Assembly (NCBI GenBank): GCA_035266685.1
Contig: DATFMX010000159.1
Location: forward strand, 1 to 10,337
Source: VRUE01 sp035266685
GTDB lineage: Bacteria; Actinomycetota; Thermoleophilia; Solirubrobacterales; 70-9
Length of the DNA: 10,337 bases
Direction: 5' to 3'
A model generated the notes under the pieces. The model did no database searches and was not told the origin of the DNA. It was given only the letters and a program-made list of their open reading frames with translations. Positions 1-6,830 of the stretch are shown here, in pieces. The translations under genes were made by a program, and so were the position numbers. How positions within the stretch are numbered: position 1 is the stretch's first letter; each line of letters starts with the position of its first letter.

Positions 1-523
1 CAGGCGCCGTGCCGACTCCGCACAGATCGCCGGGCCGTCCTCGATCCCGCAGCCCGCCTCTGCGCCATTGCCGGCGAGCGATCGCTCGGCCACCTCCATC
101 AGCGCGTCGGCTCTGTTGACCCTGGGCCCCGGTTCTGCGGAACCGCCTTGAGCGCACACTTCGTGGGCGACTTCGCGCTCATAGATCGCCTCCTTGCCCG
201 CCTCGATCGCTTTCAGGAACAGGGCCCCGTCTTCGGGTGAGAGCCGCCCGCGGATCATCAGGCTGCCGTCTTCATCCCATTCGCAGGAGAGGAAGCGATC
301 GCGGTGGGCGGCCTCGGCGCTCTCCAGGGAGACCGCCCGCCGGTAGCCGCGCACCAGGCGCTCCAGCTGGGAGGCGGTCGCCCATTGAGCCCCGCACCTT
401 GGAATAGCTCAGCTCGCCGCGCCCGAAGCACTCCCTCACCGCCTGTAGGCCCTCAAGGGCTCTGGCGACCCGCCTGTCTTCGGACAGACGAGAGGACCTC
501 GAAAGCCGCAAATTGCGGGTGGC
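1..523 (-). pseudogene. Degraded DUF222 / 13E12-type HNH endonuclease-family gene, partial
   Basis: On the minus strand two blocks in different frames read as one DUF222-family protein. The upstream block (about 523 to 392) contains RVARALEGLQAVRECFGRG followed by ELSYSKVR. The downstream block (about 390 to 1) continues with ATASQLERLVRGYRRAV, a DRFLSCEWDEDGSLMIRGRL-like core and NRADALMEVAERSL, and is still open at the left edge. Family members normally have roughly 20 residues (a TRVATPE-like segment) between SKVR and the ATASQLERL block; here these are missing and the frame changes, so an internal deletion broke the gene. Upstream the reading frame is closed by TGA at 526-524, and no family N-terminus is visible further up. 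The C-terminal HNH nuclease domain usual for the family would lie off the left edge and is not seen. Such genes are often multicopy in actinobacteria (the mycobacterial REP13E12 elements are related). The family call is from motif recall, not a search. Confidence 0.8.
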
Positions 524-538
524 TCAAGGCGGTTCCGC
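137..538. repeat. 17-bp perfect inverted repeat (arms 137-153 and 522-538)
   Basis: GCGGAACCGCCTTGAGC at 137-153 is the exact reverse complement of GCTCAAGGCGGTTCCGC at 522-538. The left arm lies inside the DUF222 remnant, where it encodes part of AQGGSAEP on the minus strand. The right arm lies at the broken upstream end of the same remnant. The arms flank most of the damaged gene, which is compatible with a rearrangement or a small repeated element, but no terminal target duplication or transposase is seen. Confidence 0.6.
506..518. repeat. Short palindrome at upstream end of DUF222 remnant
   Basis: CCGCAA-A-TTGCGG is a perfect 6-bp dyad around a single central base. It is an operator-like shape, or simply chance. 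It sits 16 nt from the right arm centre of the 17-bp inverted repeat. Nothing shows a function. Confidence 0.35.
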
Positions 539-623
539 GGGGCCGGACGGCAAAATCCGCTTGTCGAGGCAAAGGCGTTCCGCCGCGACGGCGCTCCTCG
601 GCGAGAAGGCGATCGGATTCCGT

Positions 624-645
624 GCGCATTTAGCGCGCAATGCGC
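624..645. repeat. Hairpin 1 in the region upstream of dnaE
   Basis: GCGCATT (624-630) pairs perfectly with AATGCGC (639-645) across an 8-nt loop. It is not followed by a run of T, so it is not a classical intrinsic terminator. It lies 53 nt before the dnaE start, in the 174-nt stretch (524-697) in which I recognise no gene. Confidence 0.4.
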
Positions 646-652
646 GTGTTCT

Positions 653-673
653 GGGGCAGTTGCCATCTGCCCC
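653..673. repeat. Hairpin 2 directly upstream of dnaE
   Basis: GGGGCAG (653-659) pairs perfectly with CTGCCCC (667-673) across a 7-nt loop TTGCCAT. It ends 24 nt before the dnaE GTG. No T tract follows. A TTGCCA / CATGAT pair (660-665 and 680-685) looks promoter-like but has only a 14-nt spacer, so I do not call a promoter. The hairpin could be a leader structure, a regulator site or a T-less terminator. Confidence 0.4.
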
Positions 674-697
674 GCTTGCCATGATCGGCCGCACCTC

Positions 698-3600
698 GTG
701 AGCGCATCAGCGGCAGTCCACCTTCACGCCCACAGCGAGTACTCGCTGCTCGACGGCGCCTGCAAGATCGACGCCATGGCGGCGCGGGCGGCGGAGCTCG
801 GGCAGCCGGCGCTCGGGCTGACCGACCACGGCGTGATGAACGGCGCCGTCGACCTCTACAAGGCCTGCAAGAAGCATGGGATCAAGCCGATCGCCGGGCT
901 CGAGGCCTACCTGGTCGACGACGTCGCGACGATCAAGGAGAAGCCGAAGTACGAGCGCAACCACATCACCCTGCTGGCCGAGAGCGACGCCGGCTTCGCC
1001 AACCTGGTCAAGCTCACCTCGGCCGGCTTCCTGCAGGGTTTCTCGCGCGGCAAGGCCAACGTCGACATGAAGATGCTCGCCGCCCACGCCGAGGGCGTGA
1101 TCGTGCTCACCGGGTGCCTGCAGTCGCGCTTCTGCCGCCGCCTGGTCGAAGAGCGCGAGGGCGACGCGCGCGCCCACCTCGACGACCTGATCCAGGCCTT
1201 CGGCCCCGAGCAGGTCTATTTCGAGGTGCAGAAGAACGGCATCGAGGAGCAGGAGAAGGCCAACCGGGGGATCGTCCGCTTCGCCCGTGAGCTGAACCGG
1301 CCGCTGGTCGGCACCGCCGACGTCCACTACCTGCGGCGCGAGGACTTCGACAACCACGCGGCGCTGCTCTGCGTGCAGACCAAATCGACGCTCGAAGCGC
1401 CGAAGATGAGCTTCGACACCAACGAGTTCTATTTGAAGAGCAACGAAGAGATGGCGTCCTCCTTCGCCGAGTGGCCGGAGGCGATCCCGACGACGCTGGA
1501 GATCGAGGAACGCTGCAAGCTGAACATCGAGCTGGGCAAGCTGCTGCTGCCGCGCTACCCGACCGAGGACGGCTCCGAGCCGGAGGCGATGCTGCGGCGG
1601 CTCGCGGCCGAGGGGCTGCGGGCGCGCTACGGCGACCCGCCGCCGGCCGAGGCGGTCGAGCGGATGGAGTTCGAGCTCGGCGTGATCGAGGAGATGGGCT
1701 TCTCCTCCTACTTCCTGATCGTCTGGGACTTCGTCCGCTACGCGAAGGAGAACGGCGTCGCGGTCGGGCCGGGGCGCGGCTCGGCGGCCGGCTCGATTGT
1801 CTCCTACGTGCTGCGGATCACCGACCTCGACCCGCTCGCCGAGGGGCTGATCTTCGAGCGCTTCCTCAACCCGGGGCGCAAATCGATGCCCGACATCGAC
1901 ATCGACTTCTCGGTGCGGGGCCGCGAGCGGATGATCCGCTACGTCGGCGACAAGTACGGCCGCGAGTCGGTCGCCCAGATCATCACCTTCGGCAAGATGG
2001 CGCCGCGCGCGGCGACCCGCGACGCGGCCCGCGTGCTCGGCTTCGACTACGGCGCCGGCGACCGGCTCGCCAAGCAGATCCCGGAGCCGATCATGGGCCG
2101 CAGCCCCTCCTTCGAGGAATGCCTGCGGCCGGGGCAGGAGCTGAAGAAGACCTACGACGCCGAGCCCGACGCGAAACGGATCGTCGACGTCGCCCAGGGC
2201 CTCGAGGGGATCATCCGCAACAACTCGATCCACGCCGCCGCCGTGGTGATCGCCGACCGGCCGCTGCACGAGGTGGTGCCGCTGCAGTTGGCCGAGGACC
2301 GCAACACCGCCGAGAAAGGCGAGAAGCAGTACAAGATCGTCACCCAGTACTCGATGGGCCCGATCGAGGAGATCGGCCTGCTGAAGATGGACTTCCTCGG
2401 CCTGCGCAACCTCGATGTGATCGAGGACGCGATCGAGATCATCGAGCGCTCGCGCGGCGAGCGGCTCGACATGGAGCAGATCCCGCTCGACGACGCGAAG
2501 ACCTACGAGATGCTCGCGGGCGGCGACTCGACCGGCGTCTTCCAGTTCGAGTCCGAGGGGATGCGCGACGCGCTGCGCAAGGTCGGGCCGACCGAGTTCG
2601 CCGACATCGTCGCCCTCGGCGCCCTCTACCGGCCCGGCGCGATGGCCTACATCCCCGCCTACGCGAAGGGCAAGAAGGACCCCTCGACCGTGCGCTACCC
2701 CGACCCGCGCCTGCGCAGGATCACCGAGGAGACGCACGGCTGCGTCATCTACCAGGAGCAGCTGATGGAGATCTCCCGCTCGATGGCCGGCTTCTCGGGC
2801 GCCGAGGCGGACGATCTGCGCAAGGCGATCGGCAAGAAGAAGCGCGACCTGATGGCGACGATGAAGGACAAGTTCATGCAGGGCCTGGAGGAATCGGGCA
2901 CCGCGCCCAACGTCGCCAAGGACCTCTGGAAGCTGAACGAAGCCGCCGCCGACTACTCCTTCAACAAGTCCCACGCCGCCTGCTACGGGCTGATCTCCTA
3001 CCGCACCGCCTACCTCAAGGCCAACTACCCGGCCGAGTACATGGCGGCGGTGATCTCCTCGGTGATGAACACCAAAGACAAGGTCCCGTTCTTCGTCAAC
3101 CGCTGCGCCGAGATGGGGATCGACGTCCTGCCGCCCGACGTCAACTCCTCAGACCACAGCTTCGTCGTCTACGAGAAGGCGATCCGCTTCGGCCTCGACG
3201 CGGTCAAGAACGTCGGCCACAGCGCGGTCGAGGCGATCCTGCGGGCGCGCGAGGAAAAGCCGATCGCCTCGATCTGGGACTTCTGCGAGCGGGTCGACTC
3301 GCGCGCGGTCAACAAACGGGCGATCGAATGCCTGGTCAAGTGCGGCGCGCTCGACTCGACCGGCGCGACCCGCAAGGGGATGCTCGAGGCGCTGCCGGCT
3401 GCGCAGTCGGCGGGGCAGAAAGCGCAGGAAGACGCGCAGCTCGGCCAGGGCTCGATCTTCGACACCGGCGACGGCGCGGCGAGCGGGGGAGGGGAAGGCG
3501 CCGCGAGCTCCCACCACCGGCCGCCGATCTCGGCCGCCGAGTTCGAGCGCCGCGAGCTGCTGGCGATCGAGAAGGAGACGCTGGGCACCTACCTCTCCTC

Positions 3601-4225
3601 GCACCCGCTGACCGAGGTGCGCGACGCGCTGCGCGCCCGCGTCGACTGCGGCCTCGCCGAGCTGGCGAGCAAGCCCGACGGCGCCTGGGTCACGGTCGGC
3701 GGGATCGTCGCCGAGAGCAAGAAGATCCGCACCAAGAGCGGCAGCCAGATGATGTTCGCGACGCTCGACGACGTCGAGGGCCAGGTCGAGATGCTGGTCT
3801 TCAAGGCCGACGAGGCGGAGAGCGCCGGGGCGATCGAGAGCGACGCGGTGGTCGTCGTCCGCGGCCGCATCGACCACAAGGAGCGCGGCGAGACGAAGCT
3901 CGTGGTGCAGCAGGCCGAGCGTTTCGAACCGGACGTCGAGGAGATCGCCCGGGCGAGCGCCGCGGCGGCCAAGCCAAGCGAGCCGCTGCGCCTGACGGTG
4001 GACGCGACGAAGTTCAGCGACCCGGAGAGCCTGATCGACGAGCTCAGGTCGCTGTTCCAGCACCACAGGGGCGACGCCGCCGTCTCGCTCGTCGTCAACT
4101 GCAACGGCAAGCCGAGCGAGCTGCAGCTCGGCGACGAGATCCGCGTGCGAGCCTCGAGCCTGCGGGCGGAGCTGGGCCACGTTCCCGGCGTCGAGGTCCT
4201 TGGCGCGGACGCGCTTGCTGCCTAG
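698..4225 (+). CDS. dnaE: DNA polymerase III subunit alpha, DnaE1 type
   Basis: Catalytic subunit of the replicative DNA polymerase, 1175 aa, which is the usual length for DnaE1. The N-terminal PHP domain (about 5-270) keeps all the expected metal ligands: H8, H10, D19, H44, E69, H89, C140, D208 and H210. It is therefore likely an active Mn/Zn-dependent proofreading nuclease, as known for actinobacterial DnaE1. The polymerase core has GPGRGSAAGS (358-367), the catalytic PDIDIDF with D401 and D403, and the third aspartate D565 in KMDFLGLR. Further on are the fingers segment with NKSHAACYGLISYRTAYLK, a helix-hairpin-helix region (KNVGHSAVEAIL), an OB fold (about 990-1080, from WVTVGGIVAESKKIRTKSGS) and a C-terminal tail. 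The start is GTG: MSASAAVHLHAHSEYSLLDG places the PHP motif at the normal distance, and no better upstream start is in frame. No clear Shine-Dalgarno sequence precedes it. The shorter ImuC/DnaE2 type is unlikely given the length and intact PHP ligands. Confidence 0.98.
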   Translation: MSASAAVHLHAHSEYSLLDGACKIDAMAARAAELGQPALGLTDHGVMNGAVDLYKACKKHGIKPIAGLEAYLVDDVATIKEKPKYERNHITLLAESDAGFANLVKLTSAGFLQGFSRGKANVDMKMLAAHAEGVIVLTGCLQSRFCRRLVEEREGDARAHLDDLIQAFGPEQVYFEVQKNGIEEQEKANRGIVRFARELNRPLVGTADVHYLRREDFDNHAALLCVQTKSTLEAPKMSFDTNEFYLKSNEEMASSFAEWPEAIPTTLEIEERCKLNIELGKLLLPRYPTEDGSEPEAMLRRLAAEGLRARYGDPPPAEAVERMEFELGVIEEMGFSSYFLIVWDFVRYAKENGVAVGPGRGSAAGSIVSYVLRITDLDPLAEGLIFERFLNPGRKSMPDIDIDFSVRGRERMIRYVGDKYGRESVAQIITFGKMAPRAATRDAARVLGFDYGAGDRLAKQIPEPIMGRSPSFEECLRPGQELKKTYDAEPDAKRIVDVAQGLEGIIRNNSIHAAAVVIADRPLHEVVPLQLAEDRNTAEKGEKQYKIVTQYSMGPIEEIGLLKMDFLGLRNLDVIEDAIEIIERSRGERLDMEQIPLDDAKTYEMLAGGDSTGVFQFESEGMRDALRKVGPTEFADIVALGALYRPGAMAYIPAYAKGKKDPSTVRYPDPRLRRITEETHGCVIYQEQLMEISRSMAGFSGAEADDLRKAIGKKKRDLMATMKDKFMQGLEESGTAPNVAKDLWKLNEAAADYSFNKSHAACYGLISYRTAYLKANYPAEYMAAVISSVMNTKDKVPFFVNRCAEMGIDVLPPDVNSSDHSFVVYEKAIRFGLDAVKNVGHSAVEAILRAREEKPIASIWDFCERVDSRAVNKRAIECLVKCGALDSTGATRKGMLEALPAAQSAGQKAQEDAQLGQGSIFDTGDGAASGGGEGAASSHHRPPISAAEFERRELLAIEKETLGTYLSSHPLTEVRDALRARVDCGLAELASKPDGAWVTVGGIVAESKKIRTKSGSQMMFATLDDVEGQVEMLVFKADEAESAGAIESDAVVVVRGRIDHKERGETKLVVQQAERFEPDVEEIARASAAAAKPSEPLRLTVDATKFSDPESLIDELRSLFQHHRGDAAVSLVVNCNGKPSELQLGDEIRVRASSLRAELGHVPGVEVLGADALAA

Positions 4226-4234
4226 ACTCTGTGC
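4200..4234 (+). promoter_or_regulatory. Predicted leaderless promoter of the cysteine-rich gene
   Basis: A -35-like TTGGCG (4200-4205) is separated by exactly 17 nt from a -10-like TAGACT (4223-4228), followed by 6 nt and then the ATG at 4235. With that spacing transcription would begin at or next to the start codon. There is no Shine-Dalgarno sequence, which fits a leaderless mRNA. The first three bases of the -10 hexamer are the dnaE stop codon TAG. Confidence 0.6.
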
Positions 4235-4630
4235 ATGCCCGCCACGCGTGAGAAGACCGGCGAGTGCCGCCAGTGTCGCTCCTTCTGCGACAAGATGGTC
4301 GAGCCGCGCGGCTGCGTCGAGATGGGCTGCCGCTACCTCTACAGCGTCGTCGACGGGCTCACGGGCGTGCAGTACGTCGGCTGCATGCAGGGCGTCTTCG
4401 GCGCCAAGGTGGAACTCGACGCGGTCCTGCGGCCGGGCGGCTTCGGCGGCGTCAAGATGACCGGCGCGGCGCTGCCCCACTGCCCCTTCTCGGTCGAGCG
4501 CGCGTACGCCGGCGAGGGTCCGGAGTACGACTGCGTCAACCGGCGCTTCTTCGACTGCACCGACGGCGGCCCGGAGGGCCTGCGGGCCTTTGACCTGCGC
4601 GACATCGCCTCCGAGTCGTCCGGCCTCTGA
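4235..4630 (+). CDS. Small cysteine-rich protein of unknown function
   Basis: 131 aa; I do not recognise a named family. It contains nine cysteines, at residues 11, 14, 18, 27, 32, 50, 83, 100 and 108, beginning with a CxxCxxxC cluster (ECRQCRSFC) followed by C-x8-C-x4-C; H82 precedes C83. No signal peptide or membrane segment is visible, so it is probably cytoplasmic. The many cysteines then suggest a metal site (zinc or an iron-sulfur cluster) rather than disulfides; this is inference. It starts 9 nt after dnaE and ends 30 nt before the acyl-CoA dehydrogenase, but a promoter-like element ahead of each suggests that the three genes are not simply one transcript. The ATG is supported by the -10 hexamer 6 nt upstream and by the cysteine cluster following closely. 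Codon use matches the neighbours (G or C in nearly every third position), so it is a real gene. Confidence 0.85.
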   Translation: MPATREKTGECRQCRSFCDKMVEPRGCVEMGCRYLYSVVDGLTGVQYVGCMQGVFGAKVELDAVLRPGGFGGVKMTGAALPHCPFSVERAYAGEGPEYDCVNRRFFDCTDGGPEGLRAFDLRDIASESSGL

Positions 4631-4648
4631 TCCCGACACGGTTCGGTG

Positions 4649-4660
4649 TAGGATTTGCGC
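4649..4660 (+). promoter_or_regulatory. Predicted leaderless -10 element of the acyl-CoA dehydrogenase gene
   Basis: TAGGAT (4649-4654) is followed by 6 nt (TTGCGC) and then ATG at 4661, the same geometry as at 4223-4235. No convincing -35 is seen (CTGATC at 4627-4632 is the nearest, with a 16-nt spacer). No Shine-Dalgarno sequence is present. The element decides the start: the in-frame TTG at 4655 would lie upstream of the expected transcript start. Confidence 0.5.
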
Positions 4661-5950
4661 ATGAGCGATTCTTCAGCGGTGGCAGAGGCGGAGCAGGTCG
4701 TGGCGGACGCAACCGAGGGTGGCGCCGGGTCGGAGGGCCCGAAGTTCACGCTCGAGCTGAACCAGGACCAGCAGGACATTCGCGACTGGGTTCACGGCTT
4801 CGCCGAGGGCGTCGCCCGCCCGGCGGCGGCCGAGTGGGACGAGCGCGAGGAGACGCCGTGGCCGGTGATCCAGGAGGCGGCCAAGATCGGCCTCTACAGC
4901 GTCGAAGCGCTGGGTCAGTTCTTCGCCGACGAGACCGGCCTGACGATGCCGATCGCCAACGAGGAGCTGTTCTGGGGCGACGCCGGCATCGGCATGGCGA
5001 TCATGGGCACCTCGCTCGCGGTCGCCGCGATCTTCGGGCAGGGAACCCCGGAGCAGATGGGCGAGTGGATGCCGCAGTGCTTCGGCACGCCGGAGGACCC
5101 CAAGGTCGCCGCCTTCTGCTCCTCTGAGCCGGATGCCGGCTCCGACGTCTCGGCGATCCGCACCAGCGCGAAGTACGACGAGGCGAAGGACGAATGGGTG
5201 CTGAACGGGCAGAAGGCCTGGGCGACCAACGGCGGCATCGCCGACGTCCACGTGGTGATCGCCACGGTCGATCGCGAGCTGCGCTCGCGTGGCCACGCCG
5301 CCTTCGTCATCCCGCCCGGCACGCCGGGCTGCGAGCAGGGCGCCAAGGTGAAGAAGCACGGCCTGCGCGCCTCGCACACCGCCGACGTCCACCTCGATGA
5401 CTGCCGCGTCCCGGGCTCCTGCCTGCTCGGCGGCAAAGAGAAGCTCGACGAGCGGCTGGCCCGCGTGCGCGAGGGCAAGAGCGCCAAATCGCAGGCGGCG
5501 ATGCAGACCTTCGAGGCGAGCCGGCCGACCGTCGGCGCGCAGGCGATCGGGATCGCCCGCGCCGCCTACGAGTACGCGCTGGAGTACGCCAAAGAGCGCC
5601 GGCAGTTCGGCAAGGCGATCATCGAGAACCAGGCGATCGCCTTCGCCCTCGCCGACATGAAGATGGAGATCGACGCCGCCCGGCTGCTCGTCTGGCGCGC
5701 CGCCTGGATGGGCCGCAACGGCCACAAGTTCGAGAACGCCGAGGGCTCGATGTCGAAGCTGAAGGCCGGCGAGGTCGCCGTCTGGGCGACCGAGCGCGCG
5801 ATCCAGATCCTCGGCGGCAACGGCTACACCCGCGAGTTCCCGGTCGAGCGGATGCACCGCGACGCCAAGATCTACACGATCTTCGAGGGCACCTCCGAGA
5901 TCCAGCGCCTGGTGATCAGCCGCGCAATCTCAGGCGTCCAGATCAAATAG
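4661..5950 (+). CDS. Acyl-CoA dehydrogenase (FAD-dependent)
   Basis: 429 aa flavoprotein expected to oxidise an acyl-CoA to the trans-2-enoyl-CoA, passing electrons to an electron-transfer flavoprotein. The first 25 residues or so are acidic and low-complexity, probably disordered. The N-terminal helical domain follows, then the beta domain with AFCSSEPDAGSDVSAIRTSA and the NGQKAWATNGG flavin/substrate loop, then the C-terminal helical domain with YAKERRQFGKAI and ILGGNGYTREFPVERMHRD. YTIFEGTSEIQ supplies the likely catalytic base, Glu409, at the position used by short- and medium-chain enzymes. Between LLGG (255-258) and AMQTFEASRPTVGAQ (from about 280) there is a charged stretch some 14 residues longer than in SCAD-type enzymes. 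Substrate chain length cannot be told from sequence. The start is ATG at 4661, backed by the leaderless -10. The 3' end overlaps nfo, on the other strand, by 8 nt. Confidence 0.95.
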   Translation: MSDSSAVAEAEQVVADATEGGAGSEGPKFTLELNQDQQDIRDWVHGFAEGVARPAAAEWDEREETPWPVIQEAAKIGLYSVEALGQFFADETGLTMPIANEELFWGDAGIGMAIMGTSLAVAAIFGQGTPEQMGEWMPQCFGTPEDPKVAAFCSSEPDAGSDVSAIRTSAKYDEAKDEWVLNGQKAWATNGGIADVHVVIATVDRELRSRGHAAFVIPPGTPGCEQGAKVKKHGLRASHTADVHLDDCRVPGSCLLGGKEKLDERLARVREGKSAKSQAAMQTFEASRPTVGAQAIGIARAAYEYALEYAKERRQFGKAIIENQAIAFALADMKMEIDAARLLVWRAAWMGRNGHKFENAEGSMSKLKAGEVAVWATERAIQILGGNGYTREFPVERMHRDAKIYTIFEGTSEIQRLVISRAISGVQIK

Positions 5951-6830
5951 CGCCGCGCCGCTTGAGCCCTTCGCGCCGCAGGCGCTTTGCCGCCGTGACT
6001 TCTTTCTTGTCCGAGCCTTTCTTTTCCGGCCCGGGCGTCTCCAGGGTTGCCGGGAGGCCGTTGAAGCGGGGCTCGGAGAGGAAGGCGCGGAGGCCGGCTT
6101 TGCCCATCTCGCCCTTGCCGATGTTGGCGTGGCGGTCGCGGCAGGAGCCCAGGGCGGCGGCGGCGTCGTTGACATGCAGGCAGCGCAGGCGGTCGAGGCC
6201 GACCTTCTCGTCGGCTTCGTCGACGATCTCGGCCAGCTTCGCTTCGTCGGTGACGTCGTAGCCCTGGACGAAGAGGTGGCAGGAGTCGAGGCAGAGGCCG
6301 AGGCGCTTGCCGGCGCCGGCGAGCTCGATCAGCTCGGCGGTCTCGTCGAAGTCGCGGCCGAGCAGCCCTTTGTGGCCGGCGGTCTGCTCGAGCAGCAGCG
6401 GGCAGCGCTCGCTGTCCTTCAGCGCCGCCGCGATGATTTTGCCGGCCCGTTTCATCGACGGGGCGTGCGGCTCGCCTTTCTGCGCGCCGGGGTGCAGGAC
6501 GACGCCGGCGGCGCCGATCGCGTCGCCGATCCGCAGGGCGTGGGTCAGCGAGGCGAGCGACTTCTTGCGCAGCTCCTTCTCTTTGGAGGCGCAGTTGATC
6601 AGGTAGACGGCGTGGATCACCACCGCTTCGATCGGCGAGTCCTCCATCGCCTCTCTGAACTCGGCGAAGTCGTCCTCGGTGTAGTTGGTCGGCCGCCACA
6701 TGCGCGGGCTCTGGTTGAAGATCTGGATCGACTCGCAACCGCGTTCGCTGCCGCGCTCGATAGCTTTTGCCAGGCCGCCCGCCGTCGACACGTGCGCCCC
6801 GATCAACATCTTGTCTGAAGAGTCAGCCAT
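5943..6830 (-). CDS. nfo: Endonuclease IV (AP endonuclease)
   Basis: Cuts the DNA backbone 5' of abasic sites in base-excision repair; a three-zinc TIM-barrel enzyme. The 295-aa product has all nine expected metal ligands: H73, H113 (VVLHPGAQK), E148 (LLLEQTAGHK), D182 and H185 (LDSCHLF), H219 (CLHVNDA), D232 and H234 (RDRHANIGKG) and E264 (ATLETPG). Length is close to the 280-300 aa norm. The C-terminus ends in a basic tail (about 268-295) rich in Lys and Arg. I chose ATG at 6830 (MADSSDKMLIGAHVS); ATG at 6809 (MLIGAHVSTAGG) is an equally reasonable start giving 288 aa, and a start at 6872 is unlikely because it adds unrelated residues. It converges with the dehydrogenase (8-nt overlap) and diverges from gltX with essentially no intergenic space. 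Confidence 0.95.
   Translation of the reverse strand: MADSSDKMLIGAHVSTAGGLAKAIERGSERGCESIQIFNQSPRMWRPTNYTEDDFAEFREAMEDSPIEAVVIHAVYLINCASKEKELRKKSLASLTHALRIGDAIGAAGVVLHPGAQKGEPHAPSMKRAGKIIAAALKDSERCPLLLEQTAGHKGLLGRDFDETAELIELAGAGKRLGLCLDSCHLFVQGYDVTDEAKLAEIVDEADEKVGLDRLRCLHVNDAAAALGSCRDRHANIGKGEMGKAGLRAFLSEPRFNGLPATLETPGPEKKGSDKKEVTAAKRLRREGLKRRGAI

Noticed and set aside
130..145. CGGTTC-TGCG-GAACCG hairpin in the DUF222 remnant
   Set aside because: It is a 6-bp stem wholly inside coding sequence of the remnant; it overlaps the 17-bp repeat arm but the hairpin is not reproduced at the second arm.
513..701. Possible small protein on the plus strand upstream of dnaE
   Set aside because: No recognisable motif and no ribosome binding site; it spans the hairpins and one repeat arm. 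It looks like a random open frame in GC-rich DNA.
707..2974. Long open frame on the minus strand opposite dnaE (755 codons), and similar long frames at 1471-4251 (+) and 3149-4639 (-)
   Set aside because: These are shadow frames of GC-rich coding DNA: their composition is dominated by Arg, Ala, Gly, Leu and Asp, they show no family motif, and they sit over genes with intact catalytic motifs.
698..4225. DnaE2/ImuC (error-prone polymerase) as an alternative identity
   Set aside because: The protein is full DnaE1 length and keeps every PHP ligand; no imuA or imuB is adjacent.
5430..5500. Charged insertion in the acyl-CoA dehydrogenase (about residues 258-280) as a novel feature
   Set aside because: It is longer than in SCAD-type enzymes, but I have the impression that other actinobacterial dehydrogenases carry the same stretch, so I noted it in the annotation only.
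6685..6810. N-terminal extension of gltX by 42 residues
   Set aside because: The extra residues do not resemble a synthetase N-terminus and lie antisense inside nfo; the family starts just before RFAPSPTG.
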